Below, in pieces: positions 42,020 through 51,602 of a DNA stretch of 64,000 bases; within the stretch, counting starts at the first letter, position 1; each line of letters starts with the position of its first letter. This DNA is from CAIUMH01 sp963758555 (GTDB lineage: Bacteria; Actinomycetota; Acidimicrobiia; Acidimicrobiales; RAAP-2), in contig CAVWVW010000003.1 in the NCBI GenBank assembly GCA_963758555.1, positions 1,674,001-1,738,000 of the forward strand, given 5' to 3'. The translations under genes and the position numbers were made by a program. The notes beneath the pieces are model-generated. The model ran no database searches. It was not told the DNA's origin and worked only from the letters and a program-made list of their open reading frames with translations.

Positions 42020-43398
42020 GCGACGGCGACCGAGGAGACCAGCTTGGTGAGCGTGTCCTTGGCGTCGCCGAAGAGCATGGTGGTCTTCTCGTTGTAGAGC
42101 AGCTCGTTGTCGATGCCGGCGAAGCCCGGTCGCATCGAGCGCTTCAAGAAGATGACGTTCTGCGCCTCATCAGCGTTGATGATCGGCATGCCCGAGATCG
42201 GGCTGCCCGCCGTGCGAGCAGCCGGGTTGACGGTGTCGTTGGCGCCCACCACGAGAGCGACGTCACAGGTGGCGAGCTCGGGGTTGGCCTCGTCCATCTC
42301 CTTCAGGCTCTCGTAGGGGACGTTGGCCTCGGCCAGCAGGACGTTCATGTGCCCGGGCATGCGGCCAGCAACGGGATGGATGGCGAAGAAGACCTCGACA
42401 CCCTTGGCGGACAGCTCATCGGCGAGCTCACGAACGGTGTGCTGCGCCTGAGCGACGGCCAAGCCATAGCCCGGGATGATGGCGACCTTGCGGGCGTAGG
42501 CCAAGAGCACCCCGACGTCCTCGGGCGTCGACGACTTGACCGTGCGGTCGGCGTCGCCCTCGGCCCCACCGGTGGCGGTGATGTTGGCACCGAAGGCGGA
42601 GAACAAGATGTTGGGCAGGCTGCGTCCCATGGCCTTGCACATCATCTGGGTGAGCAGCAGACCCGACGCACCGACCAGGGTGCCGGCCACGATGAGCAGG
42701 TTGTTGCCGATGGTGAAACCGGATGCCGCGACCGCTACACCGGTGAGCGAGTTGAGCAGCGAGATCAGCACCGGCACGTCGGCGCCGCCGATGGGGAGCA
42801 CGAAGCCGATCCCCAAGGCGAAGGCGACAGCCAAGAGGATCCACACCAGCGCGGTCGAGGGGTTGAGCAGCACGGCGATCAAGAGCCCGATGGCCACCAA
42901 GGCGAGCAGGGCGTTCACGACCTGCTGGCCCGGATAGGTGATGGGCCGACCGGTGATCAGCTCTTGGAGCTTGATGAAGGCGATGGCCGAACCCGAGAAC
43001 GACATGGTGCCGATGAGCACGCCGAGCACGACCTCGAGGACCTTGTAGGTGGCCTCGGTCGACGAATCCACGCTGATGAAGGTGACGAGCGAGACCAGCG
43101 CGGCCGCACCGCCTCCCACGCCGTTGAAGATCGCCACCAGCTGGGGCATGGCGGTCATCTTCACGAAGCGAGCAGCCGGGATGCCGATCACGACGCCCAG
43201 CACCATGGCGATCAGGATCAGGCCGAGGTGCTTGAGATGAGGCGTGAAGAAGGTGGCCACCACGGCGACGGCCATGCCAGCCATCGCCACGAGGTTGCCT
43301 GAGCGTGCCCGCTTCGGGTTCGACAGGCCCTTGAGGGCGAGGATGAAGGTGATCGCCGCGAAGAGGTAGCAGAGCTCGAGAACCGTGCCACGGCTCAT
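42016..43398 (-). CDS. pntB: NAD(P) transhydrogenase subunit beta
   Basis: 460 residues. About eight to nine membrane helices fill the first 270 residues (domain II), with AMPQLVAIFNGVGGGAAALVSLVTF as a hallmark. The cytoplasmic NADP-binding domain III follows (KVAIIPGYGLAVAQAQHTVRELADEL, AIHPVAGRMPGHMNVLLAEA, VALVVGANDTVNPAA, ADEAQNVIFLKRSM). It couples proton movement to hydride transfer from NADH to NADP. The start overlaps the pntAb stop. Confidence 0.97.
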   Translation of the reverse strand: MSRGTVLELCYLFAAITFILALKGLSNPKRARSGNLVAMAGMAVAVVATFFTPHLKHLGLILIAMVLGVVIGIPAARFVKMTAMPQLVAIFNGVGGGAAALVSLVTFISVDSSTEATYKVLEVVLGVLIGTMSFSGSAIAFIKLQELITGRPITYPGQQVVNALLALVAIGLLIAVLLNPSTALVWILLAVAFALGIGFVLPIGGADVPVLISLLNSLTGVAVAASGFTIGNNLLIVAGTLVGASGLLLTQMMCKAMGRSLPNILFSAFGANITATGGAEGDADRTVKSSTPEDVGVLLAYARKVAIIPGYGLAVAQAQHTVRELADELSAKGVEVFFAIHPVAGRMPGHMNVLLAEANVPYESLKEMDEANPELATCDVALVVGANDTVNPAARTAGSPISGMPIINADEAQNVIFLKRSMRPGFAGIDNELLYNEKTTMLFGDAKDTLTKLVSSVAVA

Positions 43399-43712
43399 GA
43401 GGTGGGCTCGTCAGTCTTCTTGCGCTCCTGCGGCTTGACTCTGAACATCTCGAGCATGCGGTCCGTCACCGTGAAGCCGCCCACCACGTTCAAGGTGGCG
43501 AGGAACACGGCGACGAAGCCGAGGATCTGCTCGGTGGTGGTCGTGGCGTTGCCGAGCACCAAGATGGCACCCACGATGATCACGCCGTGGATGGCGTTGG
43601 ATCCCGACATCAGCGGCGTGTGCAGGATGCTCGGCACACGAGCGATGACCTCGATGCCCACGAAGGCCGACAAGACGAAGACCGTCAGGTACTCGATCAG
43701 CGGGTTTCCCAT
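43395..43712 (-). CDS. pntAb: NAD(P) transhydrogenase alpha-2 membrane subunit
   Basis: 105 residues with three membrane helices (YLTVFVLSAFVGIEVI, IHGVIIVGAILVLGN, ILGFVAVFLATLNVVGGFTVTDRML). The motif NVVGGFxVTxRML is standard for this subunit. It is split from the soluble alpha-1 subunit, as in many alphaproteobacteria and actinobacteria. The spacing to pntAa is 3 bases and it overlaps pntB by 4. Confidence 0.95.
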   Translation of the reverse strand: MGNPLIEYLTVFVLSAFVGIEVIARVPSILHTPLMSGSNAIHGVIIVGAILVLGNATTTTEQILGFVAVFLATLNVVGGFTVTDRMLEMFRVKPQERKKTDEPTS

Positions 43713-43715
43713 GGC

Positions 43716-44888
43716 CTAGGCCTCCTCGGCGGTCACGGCCGGGGCCACGACGATGGGTTGATGGGCGACGCCGAGGGCTTCGGCGGCGGCGGCGTTCGTG
43801 GCCTGGCCATCTCTGAGCACGGTGGTGCCGATGACGATCTCGTCGTCCCAGTCGGGATCGACCGCGCCGTCCTTCGAGAAGAGTGCCAGGAGGTTGAACA
43901 CGTTGCGGGCGTAGAGGAAGCTGGCGTGCGTCGGCATCCCGGCGGGAGGGTTCGACAGCCCCACCACCGCGGTGTTGGCGTGCCGCACGGTCTCGCCGGC
44001 GATGGTGACCTCACAGTTGCCCCCGCCATCGGCAGCCATGTCGATGATGACCGACCCCGGCCCCATCCCGTCGACCATGGCGGCGGTGACCAAGATCGGC
44101 GCCTTCCGCCCGGGCACCGCGGCGGTGGTGATGACCACGTCGCACGAGGCGATCTCACCGGCCAGCGCCGCCTGCTGCGCGGCCAGCTCGTCATCGCTCA
44201 GCTCTCGCGCGTAGCCACCCGTGCCCTCAGCGGTGACGCCGAGGTCGAGGAACCTCGCCCCCAGGCTCTCGGCCTCTTCCTTGGCCGCGGCGCGCACGTC
44301 GTAGGCGAAGACCTGGGCGCCCAAGCGGCGAGCAGTGGCGATGGCCTGGAGACCAGCCACGCCGACGCCCATGACGAGGACCTTGGCTGGCGGCACGGTG
44401 CCCGCGGCAGTCATGAACATGGGGAAGAACTTGGCCAGGTGCTCAGCGGCCGCCAGACCGGCTCGATAGCCCGAGACGGTCGACTGGCTGCTCAAGGCAT
44501 CCATCGACTGGGCCCGGCTGATGCGGGGGAGCAGGTCGAAGCTCACCGCGGTGGCCCGCTTCTCCGTGAGGACCCTGAGAGCCTCGAGTGACTGAGCGGG
44601 CTGCAAGAAGCTCAGCACGAGCACGCCGTCGGGATAGCTCGATGCCTCCTCGGCGTCTGGGGCGTTGACCTTGACCACGACGCTGGCTCCTCCGAGGGCG
44701 GCCGAGGCATCGGCACCGATGCGGGCGCCAGCCTCGACGTAGGCCGCATCATCGAAGGTGGCGTCACTGCCCGCCCCGGACTCGACGACGACGTCCCAGC
44801 CCTGATCGACCAAGCGTTTGGCGATCTCAGGAACCAGGGCGACGCGCGTCTCGCCAGGACGCGACTCTTTCAAGACCGCGAGCTGCAT
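43716..44888 (-). CDS. pntAa: NAD(P) transhydrogenase alpha-1 soluble subunit
   Basis: 390 residues. AVLKESRPGETRVALVPEIAKRLVDQGWDVVVESGAG is the usual start of the NAD-binding domain I, RAQSMDALSSQSTVSGYRAGL and KVLVMGVGVAGLQAIATARRLGAQVFAYDVR give the Rossmann fold, and VVITTAAVPGRKAPILVTAAMVDGMGPGSVIIDMA completes it. First gene of the leftward pnt operon, divergent from an MFS gene 90 bases away. Confidence 0.97.
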   Translation of the reverse strand: MQLAVLKESRPGETRVALVPEIAKRLVDQGWDVVVESGAGSDATFDDAAYVEAGARIGADASAALGGASVVVKVNAPDAEEASSYPDGVLVLSFLQPAQSLEALRVLTEKRATAVSFDLLPRISRAQSMDALSSQSTVSGYRAGLAAAEHLAKFFPMFMTAAGTVPPAKVLVMGVGVAGLQAIATARRLGAQVFAYDVRAAAKEEAESLGARFLDLGVTAEGTGGYARELSDDELAAQQAALAGEIASCDVVITTAAVPGRKAPILVTAAMVDGMGPGSVIIDMAADGGGNCEVTIAGETVRHANTAVVGLSNPPAGMPTHASFLYARNVFNLLALFSKDGAVDPDWDDEIVIGTTVLRDGQATNAAAAEALGVAHQPIVVAPAVTAEEA

Positions 44889-44978
44889 GCCGCTGGTCTA
44901 GCAGAACCAGGTCGATTTCACGATCGAAACGGGCTCAAGACGAGCACCTTTGCCACAGCCAACCCGTAGGGTGGTCGG

Positions 44979-46475
44979 GTGACCGAGACCTCCCCGGCTG
45001 CGCCGACGTCCACCTTCAGTCGCCACGACAAGATCATCTTGGCCTTGGTCTGCACGGCGCAGTTCATGGTCATCTTGGACGTCTCGATCGTCAACGTGGC
45101 GCTCCCGGCCATCGGTCGATCGCTCCAGTACTCGGCGACCGGCCTGCAATGGGTGGTCAACGCCTACGTCCTCGCCTTCGGTGGGTTCCTGCTCTTCGGC
45201 GGACGTGCGGCTGATCTCTTCGGTCGGCGAAAGATCTTCCTCTTCGGCGCCATCTTGTTCTCGGCGGCCAGCCTGGCCGGCGGTCTGGCCCAGAACTCTG
45301 GGTGGATGACCGCCGCACGAGTGGCCCAGGGCCTGGGCGGCGCCTTCTTGTCGCCGGCCACGCTCACCATCATCGTGACGACCTTCAGCGGTCCTCGGCT
45401 CCCCAAGGCGCTTGGCGCCTGGGGCGCGGTCAGCGGGGCGGGAGGCGCGGTCGGCTCGCTGCTCGGCGGCGTCCTCACCGCGGAGCTGTCCTGGCGTTGG
45501 GTGCTCTGGGTCAACGTGCCGATCGGCATCGCTGTCGTCATCGTCGCCTTCACCTCGCTCACCGAGGCCGCCCGGCGACCTCCAGGCGCCAAGCTCGACG
45601 TGGCGGGTGCCGTCCTCGTCACGGTCGGCCTCACCGCGGTGATCTACGCCATCGTCGGGACCGACACGCATCCCTGGGGCTCAGGCTTCACCCTGGCCTG
45701 GCTGGGGGCAGGCCTAGCGATCCTGGCAGCCTTCGCTCTGGTCGAGACGAAGCTGGCGAAGGACCCCTTGATCCCGTTCAGCTTCTTCAAGAGCAGAGCC
45801 ACCTCGACGACCAACATCGTGATGTTCATGGTGGGGGCCTCAACGTTCTCGATGTGGTACTTCCTGACCCTCTACTACCAAGAGGTCTTGGGCTGGGGAG
45901 CGCTCAAGACCGGCTTCGCTTTCGCCCCCCAAGCGATCGCCATCATCTTGGGCGCCCAGATCTCAGCCCGCCTCATGCCCAAGATCGGCACGTGGCCGAT
46001 CATCCTCTTCGGCTCGGCCTGCTCCACCATCGGGTTCTTCGTGCTCGCCCATCTCTCACCAGTGAGCTCGTACTTCGCCTTCCTGATCTTCCCGACCTGC
46101 GTGCTCACCTTCGGTCTGGGCTTGCTCTTCAGCCCGCTCGCTGCGTCGGCGACCTCCCACGTGGGCCACGAGCAAGCCGGGCTGGCCTCGGGTGTGCTCA
46201 ACACCTCTCGCCAGATCGGCGGCTCCTTCGGCTTGGCGGTGCTCGCCACCATCGCCGTCAGCGCCACCAAGAACGTGCTGCCCAGCTACGTCCCCAGCTT
46301 CCAGCACCTTCCCTCGCTCGCCGAGAAGGTGGCCCTCAACCACGGGTACCACGTCGCCTTCTTCTTCGGGGGCGTCATCTCGCTCATCGGCCTCGTCGCG
46401 GCACTCTTCATGCCCCGCAACGTGGGTCGGGCGGTGCCCGCCGCTGCCCGCTTCTCGGAGCCTGTCGTCTCGTAA
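44979..46475 (+). CDS. MFS transporter of the DHA2 (14-helix) drug:H+ antiporter family
   Basis: 498 residues from GTG 44979. Helix 1 carries the D-V-S-I-V-N-V-A-L-P motif (family signature), with motif A in GGRAADLFGRRKIFL and motif C-like GAVSGAGGAVGSLLGGVL. About 14 membrane helices are visible, ending with a short charged tail. It exports drugs or metabolites by proton antiport; substrate unknown. No TetR gene is adjacent. The alkyltransferase gene follows 12 bases downstream and is probably co-transcribed. Confidence 0.93.
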   Translation: MTETSPAAPTSTFSRHDKIILALVCTAQFMVILDVSIVNVALPAIGRSLQYSATGLQWVVNAYVLAFGGFLLFGGRAADLFGRRKIFLFGAILFSAASLAGGLAQNSGWMTAARVAQGLGGAFLSPATLTIIVTTFSGPRLPKALGAWGAVSGAGGAVGSLLGGVLTAELSWRWVLWVNVPIGIAVVIVAFTSLTEAARRPPGAKLDVAGAVLVTVGLTAVIYAIVGTDTHPWGSGFTLAWLGAGLAILAAFALVETKLAKDPLIPFSFFKSRATSTTNIVMFMVGASTFSMWYFLTLYYQEVLGWGALKTGFAFAPQAIAIILGAQISARLMPKIGTWPIILFGSACSTIGFFVLAHLSPVSSYFAFLIFPTCVLTFGLGLLFSPLAASATSHVGHEQAGLASGVLNTSRQIGGSFGLAVLATIAVSATKNVLPSYVPSFQHLPSLAEKVALNHGYHVAFFFGGVISLIGLVAALFMPRNVGRAVPAAARFSEPVVS

Positions 46476-46487
46476 GGTCGACTCACC

Positions 46488-46973
46488 GTGGCACCGAAGG
46501 TTGACCGAGCTGTCTCGTGGCAAGCCGTCGAGAGCGACCTCGGCCTCTTCTTCGTCGGCGGTGACCATGACGTCATCAGTCGCGTGATCCTCCCTCACGA
46601 GCTGGTCGCTCCGCCGACCTCGACGACCACCTCTGCCGTCGTCGATGAGGCAGCCGAGCAGCTCGCTCAGTTCCTCGACGGCACCCGTCAGGTGTTCACC
46701 GTGCCCCTGGCGTCTCACGGCACCGCGTTTCAAGAGGCGGTCTGGAGTCAGCTGGCGGCGATCCCCTTTGGCTCGACGGAGACCTATGGCTGGATCGCCG
46801 ATGGCGTCGGTCGCCCGGGCGGAGCGCGGGCTGCTGGGCAAGCCCTCGGGCGCAACCCCCTCCCGCTTTTCAGGCCCTGTCACCGCGTGGTCGCCTCAGG
46901 TGGGCTGGGCGGCTACGGGGGCGGCGAAGCGCTCAAGCGGTCGTTGCTCGCACGCGAGGGCACGTTCCTCTAG
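46488..46973 (+). CDS. ogt: Methylated-DNA-protein cysteine methyltransferase, copy 2
   Basis: 161 residues from a GTG start. The active-site motif is NPLPLFRPCHRVVASGGLGGYGGG with Cys131, preceded by FQEAVWSQLAAIPFGSTETYGWIADGVGRPGGARAAGQALGRNP. It is the second alkyltransferase in the window and shares little sequence with copy 1 outside the motif. It starts 12 bases after the MFS stop, so the transporter and DNA-repair protein are likely one transcript. Confidence 0.92.
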   Translation: MAPKVDRAVSWQAVESDLGLFFVGGDHDVISRVILPHELVAPPTSTTTSAVVDEAAEQLAQFLDGTRQVFTVPLASHGTAFQEAVWSQLAAIPFGSTETYGWIADGVGRPGGARAAGQALGRNPLPLFRPCHRVVASGGLGGYGGGEALKRSLLAREGTFL

Positions 46974-47083
46974 CTCGAGACAGCTCGGCCGTGCAGCCAG
47001 GGTGACGGCTGGCTCCGGCTCCCCATACCTGAGCCAGCGAGGCGCTCGAAGTAGGTTCGTCATCGTCCTTGGAAGGGGATCCG

Positions 47084-48103
47084 ATGGGCTCGACGGCGAC
47101 GCAGGCACGCCAGCAGATCGATCTAGCGAAGCGCTCAGCAACACGCTCAGTCGACTTCGCGCAGCAGAGCTTCCGTCGCCACGTCCAAGGCCAGACCGGG
47201 ACCCACATGGTGGCCTACGACCTGAAGGTCGAGGAGCGCCACCTCCACTATGGCGTCTCGACCAACGACGGGGGCCCTGAGCAGCTCTGGGCGGTCAACC
47301 TCCACGGTTTCTTCTGCGGAGGACGCATGTACGACCGCGAGAGCGAGCGACTGGCAGAAGCCATGGGTTGGCGACTGGTCAACCCATCGCTGCCTGGCTT
47401 TGGGGGGAGCGAGCCGCTGGCCTATGCCGAGATCTCGCTGCCCGCGATGTCGCGTCGTGTCGAGGCCGTGCTCGACCACCTCGGGGTCGAGCGCGCCGTG
47501 CTGCTCGGGCACTCCATGGGAGCCGCCGTGGCAGTCGACTTCGCCACGTCCTCACCCGAGCGGGTGCTCGGCATCGTGTATCGAGACGGCATCGCCACGC
47601 CGACCTGGCGCCAGCGCGAAGGCGTCATCCCGCTTGCCTTCTCGAGCGTGGCTCCCGATCTCGGGCCGGTGGCTGACCTCGGCGTAGCCGTGGTGCTCGA
47701 TCTGCCCGACCTCCTGGTGGGCCGCATGCTCTCGACCGTCCGCAGCCTGCTCCCCGACCTGCGCCGCAACGTCAAGACCCTGGCGAGGACGGCTCCCTTG
47801 GCTTCGATGCTCATGGAGGCTGACCTGACCCAAGAGGTCGCAGGGCTACGTGATGCGGGCATCCCGGTCCTCGCCGAGTGGGGGTGCTTCGATCGGATCG
47901 TCAACGCGGCGACCGCCGCCGAGTTCGCCTCGCTGGCGCAAGTGCCGATCCAGTGGATCCCCGGCGGCCACTCGTGGATGCTCGCTCGACCCTCCGGGCA
48001 GACCGACGTGCTGCGCTACCTGCCCGCCGGCCAGCGCTTCGTGCGAGAGGTCAACGAGCGGGCTGCCGACACTCCGCCACCCCGCCTCCGGGCGGTTCGC
48101 TAG
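47084..48103 (+). CDS. Alpha/beta hydrolase
   Basis: 339 residues from ATG 47084, behind GGAAGGGGAT. The oxyanion strand is AVNLHGFFCGG, the nucleophile elbow LLGHSMGAAVAVDF (Ser144), the acid is in LAEWGCFDRIVN and the His in PGGHSWMLARP. A 50-residue N-terminal extension precedes the core. The cap region is helical and hydrophobic. Substrate unknown. It converges on the DoxX-Rieske gene with only 5 bases between the stops. Confidence 0.88.
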   Translation: MGSTATQARQQIDLAKRSATRSVDFAQQSFRRHVQGQTGTHMVAYDLKVEERHLHYGVSTNDGGPEQLWAVNLHGFFCGGRMYDRESERLAEAMGWRLVNPSLPGFGGSEPLAYAEISLPAMSRRVEAVLDHLGVERAVLLGHSMGAAVAVDFATSSPERVLGIVYRDGIATPTWRQREGVIPLAFSSVAPDLGPVADLGVAVVLDLPDLLVGRMLSTVRSLLPDLRRNVKTLARTAPLASMLMEADLTQEVAGLRDAGIPVLAEWGCFDRIVNAATAAEFASLAQVPIQWIPGGHSWMLARPSGQTDVLRYLPAGQRFVREVNERAADTPPPRLRAVR

Positions 48104-48108
48104 CCGGG

Positions 48109-49299
48109 CTACGCCTTGACGTAGAGCTGGCCGTCCGAGCCCTTCGTCACCGGGTACGCCGTCAGTCCGTGCGGTGCCGGTCCGGCGATGACGTCGCCGT
48201 TGGAGACCTTGAACTCCGAGCCATGGCACGGACAGGCGATGAGGTCAGCGGCCTTCGAGAAGCCCACCGTGCACCCCGCATGCGGGCAGACCGCGTCGTA
48301 GGCGACGAAGGTGTCCTTGACCGGCTGCAGGACGAGCCCTGGGTCACCGGAGGGAAGCGTGAACTTTCCCGCACCGCCCACCGGCACGCTGGTCGCGGCG
48401 CCGATGGCGGTGCCGAGCGACGTGGTCGGCGTCACGGAGCTGCTCGGCACCGTGGTGGTGGTCGCCTCGGGCGTGAGGGTGTTGGTCGAGCTCTGCGCCT
48501 TGGGAGCTCCACCGATGGCACGGCCCAAGCCAGCGGCGCTCCCGGCGATGACCACACCGACGGCGCCGGCGACGGCCACGGCGGACGCCCCGAGCACCAC
48601 GGTTCGCCGGTCGACCTCGTCGGGCTTGAGCACCGAGGTCGTCCCGGTGTCCGTCGGCTCCAAGACGGGACAGCCCGTCGGCGCGCAGGGCTTGCCTCCC
48701 TGGGCGCGGCAGCGACCTGCGTCGTAGCTGCCGCAGAGGTCTTGGACCTTGGAGAACGGGAGCACGTAGGGGGTCGGATCACCATGGCCCAGCTCTTCGG
48801 AGGCCCTCTTGGCCAGACGGCGATCGAGTGATGGCGCGCCCGCTGCTCCCGCCACGATGAAGGGAAGGAAGGCGAAGAGGAAGACGATGTCGGCGCCGGT
48901 GTAATACGGCGAGGAGTGGAAGCTCACCGTCAAGAACAACGTCAGGGCCAGCAGGGCACCCCCCACGGCGGCGAGGCGGGTCCAGAGGCCGAGCAGCATC
49001 CCGATGCCCACAGCGATCTCGCCCAGCGAGATGAGGATCCCGATCGGAGTGGCGAACTGAAGCAGGTGGCCGAGCAGCATGTGCAACGGGCTGACCCTGA
49101 TCGAGGCCAAGAGCTGGGCCTGGATGCTGTTGGGGCTGTTCGAGTCGAAGAAGTTGGGGTTGGCGAGCTTCTGCAGCCCGGCGAAGGTGAACGTCACCCC
49201 AAGGAACGCCCGCAGCGGCAAGAGCGCCCAGCCAGCCAGCTGCTGAGCCCGTGGTGGCGGCAGGAGCGCATCGCCACCCTTGGAGCTTCGCTGATGCAT
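48109..49299 (-). CDS. DoxX-Rieske fusion membrane protein
   Basis: 396 residues from ATG 49299 with GGAGAG before it (the ATG at 49323 would contain that site). The first 150 residues form a DoxX-type four-helix membrane domain. A cytoplasmic Cys-rich stretch (LCGSYDAGRCRAQGG, PCAPTGC) follows, then an internal membrane helix after RRTVVLG, like a buried twin-arginine signal. A Thr/Ser linker leads to a Rieske domain with CPHAGC and CPCHGS, so one 2Fe-2S cluster. DoxX/DoxD relatives pass electrons from thiosulfate or other donors to quinone. This fusion may be an electron-transfer module with a redox centre outside the membrane. Confidence 0.88.
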   Translation of the reverse strand: MHQRSSKGGDALLPPPRAQQLAGWALLPLRAFLGVTFTFAGLQKLANPNFFDSNSPNSIQAQLLASIRVSPLHMLLGHLLQFATPIGILISLGEIAVGIGMLLGLWTRLAAVGGALLALTLFLTVSFHSSPYYTGADIVFLFAFLPFIVAGAAGAPSLDRRLAKRASEELGHGDPTPYVLPFSKVQDLCGSYDAGRCRAQGGKPCAPTGCPVLEPTDTGTTSVLKPDEVDRRTVVLGASAVAVAGAVGVVIAGSAAGLGRAIGGAPKAQSSTNTLTPEATTTTVPSSSVTPTTSLGTAIGAATSVPVGGAGKFTLPSGDPGLVLQPVKDTFVAYDAVCPHAGCTVGFSKAADLIACPCHGSEFKVSNGDVIAGPAPHGLTAYPVTKGSDGQLYVKA

Positions 49300-49409
49300 C
49301 CGGGTCTCTCCTCGAGCGGGCATCGAAAGAGCGTGACATAGATTTCGTTCGGTATCTGGGCAGGAACGCTCGCCTCAACGGCTCAGAGAGCGCCTGCAAG
49401 GATGGTGCC

Positions 49410-50217
49410 GTGGCTGACCAAGCGTCATCGACGGGTCTCACACGACGAGAGCTCCTCACGCTGGCCATCGGCGTGCCCCTCGTCGTCATCGCCATCATCG
49501 CGGCGCGACCCCTGGTCACCGACATCCTCAACCGCATCTTGAACCTCAACGGGACCATGGTCTTCGTGGTGGTTGCCGCCTTGGTCTTCGCCGAAGCAGC
49601 CATCTTCTTCGGCTTCATCTTCCCTGGGGAGACGGCGGTGATCCTGGGCGGCGTGGTGGCCAGCGACGGCCGGATCAACGTGGTCGAGCTGGCCGCCCTG
49701 GTGGTCGTGCGCGGCGATCGCCGGTGACTCGGTCGGCTATGCGGTCGGCCACCAGTGGGGCGAGCGGGTCCTCGAGCTCAAGGTGCTCGAGCATCGGCGA
49801 GGAGGCATCCACAAGGCCTTGGCCCTCCTGGCCAGCCGAGGGGCCCTCGCCGTCTTCATCGCCCGCTTCACCGCCTTCCTCCGCGCCGTCATGCCGGGGC
49901 TCGCCGGCATGAGCCGTCTGCGCTATCGGACCTTCCTGTTCGCCAACGCGCTCGGCGGGATCGTGTGGGGCATCTCGTTCACCATGCTCGGCTACGCACT
50001 GGGCAGCGCCTATCACAAGGCAGAGAAGTACGCCGGTTGGGTCTCGACGGCCCTCTTGATCGCCATCGTCTTGCTCGTGGTCGGGCTCTTCGTGCGCAAC
50101 AAGCGGCGCGAGCGCACCGAAGAGCAGACCTTCGAGACCTCCGAGACCGACGAGGAGGCAGCGATCCTCCACGACTTGGCCGAGACGCGCCAGGCGTTCG
50201 ACGACGAGGAGGACTGA
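49410..50217 (+). pseudogene. DedA-family membrane protein, one-base frameshift
   Basis: From GTG 49410 the first frame gives two helices and the DedA block EAAIFFGFIFPGETAVILGGV. In the run around 49707-49713 the frame shifts by one base and continues AAIAGDSVGYAVGHQWGERVLE, FIARFTAFLRAVMPGLAGMSRLRYRTFLFANALGGIVWG, and a last pair of helices. The F-x-R-[FY]-x-P-x-x-R-x-x-x-x-x-x-AG-type block is present as ARFTAFLRAVMPGLAG. The joined protein is about 268 residues. DedA proteins flip phospholipids or undecaprenyl-phosphate across the membrane. A probable indel, not a decayed gene. Confidence 0.88.
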
Positions 50218-50221
50218 GCGC

Positions 50222-51600
50222 TCAGCCCTCGGCGAGCAGCACTTCGAGCTCGCGGAGCGATCCCAGTGCGTCGTGGCCAGCGCTGTCGCTCGACAGCAGT
50301 CGTGCGTGCTCGTTGCCACCGCGGCGGTGCTCGACGCCGAGGAGGCCCTCTCGAACGTCGTACGAGCCCATCGCCCAGCGATCCACGAGCTCTCCCACCA
50401 CGAGCCGATCGACGACGTGGCCTTGCGCAACGCCTCGTGCCACCCCCTCGATGATCGGTGAGACCGCCTCAAGCACCGAGGCGCCTGCGGTGCCCGTGCG
50501 AGATGCCCTGCTCATCGATGAGCGCTGCGCTGCGGCGCCAGAGCAGCGAGACGCCGCCGCCACGCACCCTGCTCTGCGCCCGTCGAATCGACCGAGCAAC
50601 CTCGTCGACCGTGGGCCGAGCCGTGCCAGAGAGCGCCTCGAGGATCGAGGCTCGCCGTGCTCGGGCGAGCGCTTCGGGCGCGCCCGACGACCGCCCAGCC
50701 AATCGTGCCCCAGGGATCGGTGCGCCCGCTGGCCAGCGCACGCGCACGGCCCGGACCTTGACTCGCCAGCACCGAGGAGAGCGCTTCGGGGAGCAGCTCG
50801 GTCGGCGCGCCGAGCAACGCCGCCTCGAGCTCACCGAGGTGGCCGCTGCTCGGCAGGAGGCTGCGCTCGAGGCTCGGTGCCTCAGCGCTGAGCACCTCGA
50901 GTGCGAGGAGGTGGCCGCTGAGCATGCCGTCGAGCGCCGCGGCGGCATCTCGCGGCGCCCAACGTCGGAACGGCGGGACGAGGCCGAGGACCCATCCCGC
51001 GAACGCGAAGCGGGCAGGCGCCTCGAGCGTGACCACGCCCTCGAGGTGCTCGCCCATAGCTGCCGTGACGCTTCGCGCCAGGTCGGCGAAGCGCTCAGGG
51101 GTGGCCGGGAGCAGCCAGCCTTCGGTGCCCAGCCAGGCTGGCAAGATCCCGTCGTTCAGCACCACTTCGACCTCGAGGCCTTGTGCCTTGGCTCTCTGAG
51201 CGATCGCCACCCAGGATGCAAGCGCCCCGTGGTCGAGCTCGCCCTCAGCCGGCTCGAGCCGAGCCCAGTCGACTCTGAGCACCAGCGCTCTGAGGGCCGA
51301 ACCTTCGAGCTGAGCGAACAGGGCATCCGGCGAGGCGAGCAGCTCGATGCTCGTCGACGCTGGCTGTGCGAGCCCCCGGCTCTCCGCCAGCTGCCATGCG
51401 GACTTCGGGTCATCGAGCCCGTTGAGGCTTCCGTCGATGCCCGGACCACCGAGCAGGGCAGCCAGCCGTGGTGCGGTGTGCTCCGGCGAGACCATTGACG
51501 ACCAGTCTCCCACGAGCCCCAACGCTCGCTCGGAGATCACCTCGCACGTGGCGGCGTTGGTAGCGTCACCTCTGGTCACGAAACCAAGCCAAGGAGCCAA
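50222..51600 (-). pseudogene. Degenerate GH1 (beta-glucosidase)-like protein with two frameshifts
   Basis: Starting at 51600 the first frame gives WLGFVTRGDATNAATCE, VVTLEAPARFAFAGWVLGLVPPF and a barrel ending DPWGTIGWAVV. Near 50690 the frame moves one base (APEALARARRASILEALSG, then SLLWRRSAALIDEQGIS), and near 50498 one more (AGASVLEAVSPIIEGVARGV, GELVDRWAMGSYDVREGLLGVE). The order matches a GH1 fold, but the acid/base motif TxNEP reads TLEAP and the nucleophile motif TENG reads DEQG. It may therefore not be a glycosidase. Total about 458 residues. Either two indels or a true pseudogene; the missing catalytic Glu argues for a non-enzymatic or altered protein. Confidence 0.65.
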
Positions 51601-51602
51601 CG

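Noticed and set aside
44889..44978. TTTCACGATCGAAA-like sequence as an operator between pntAa and the MFS gene
   Set aside because: The symmetry is partial and short and could arise by chance in this 90-base divergent gap.
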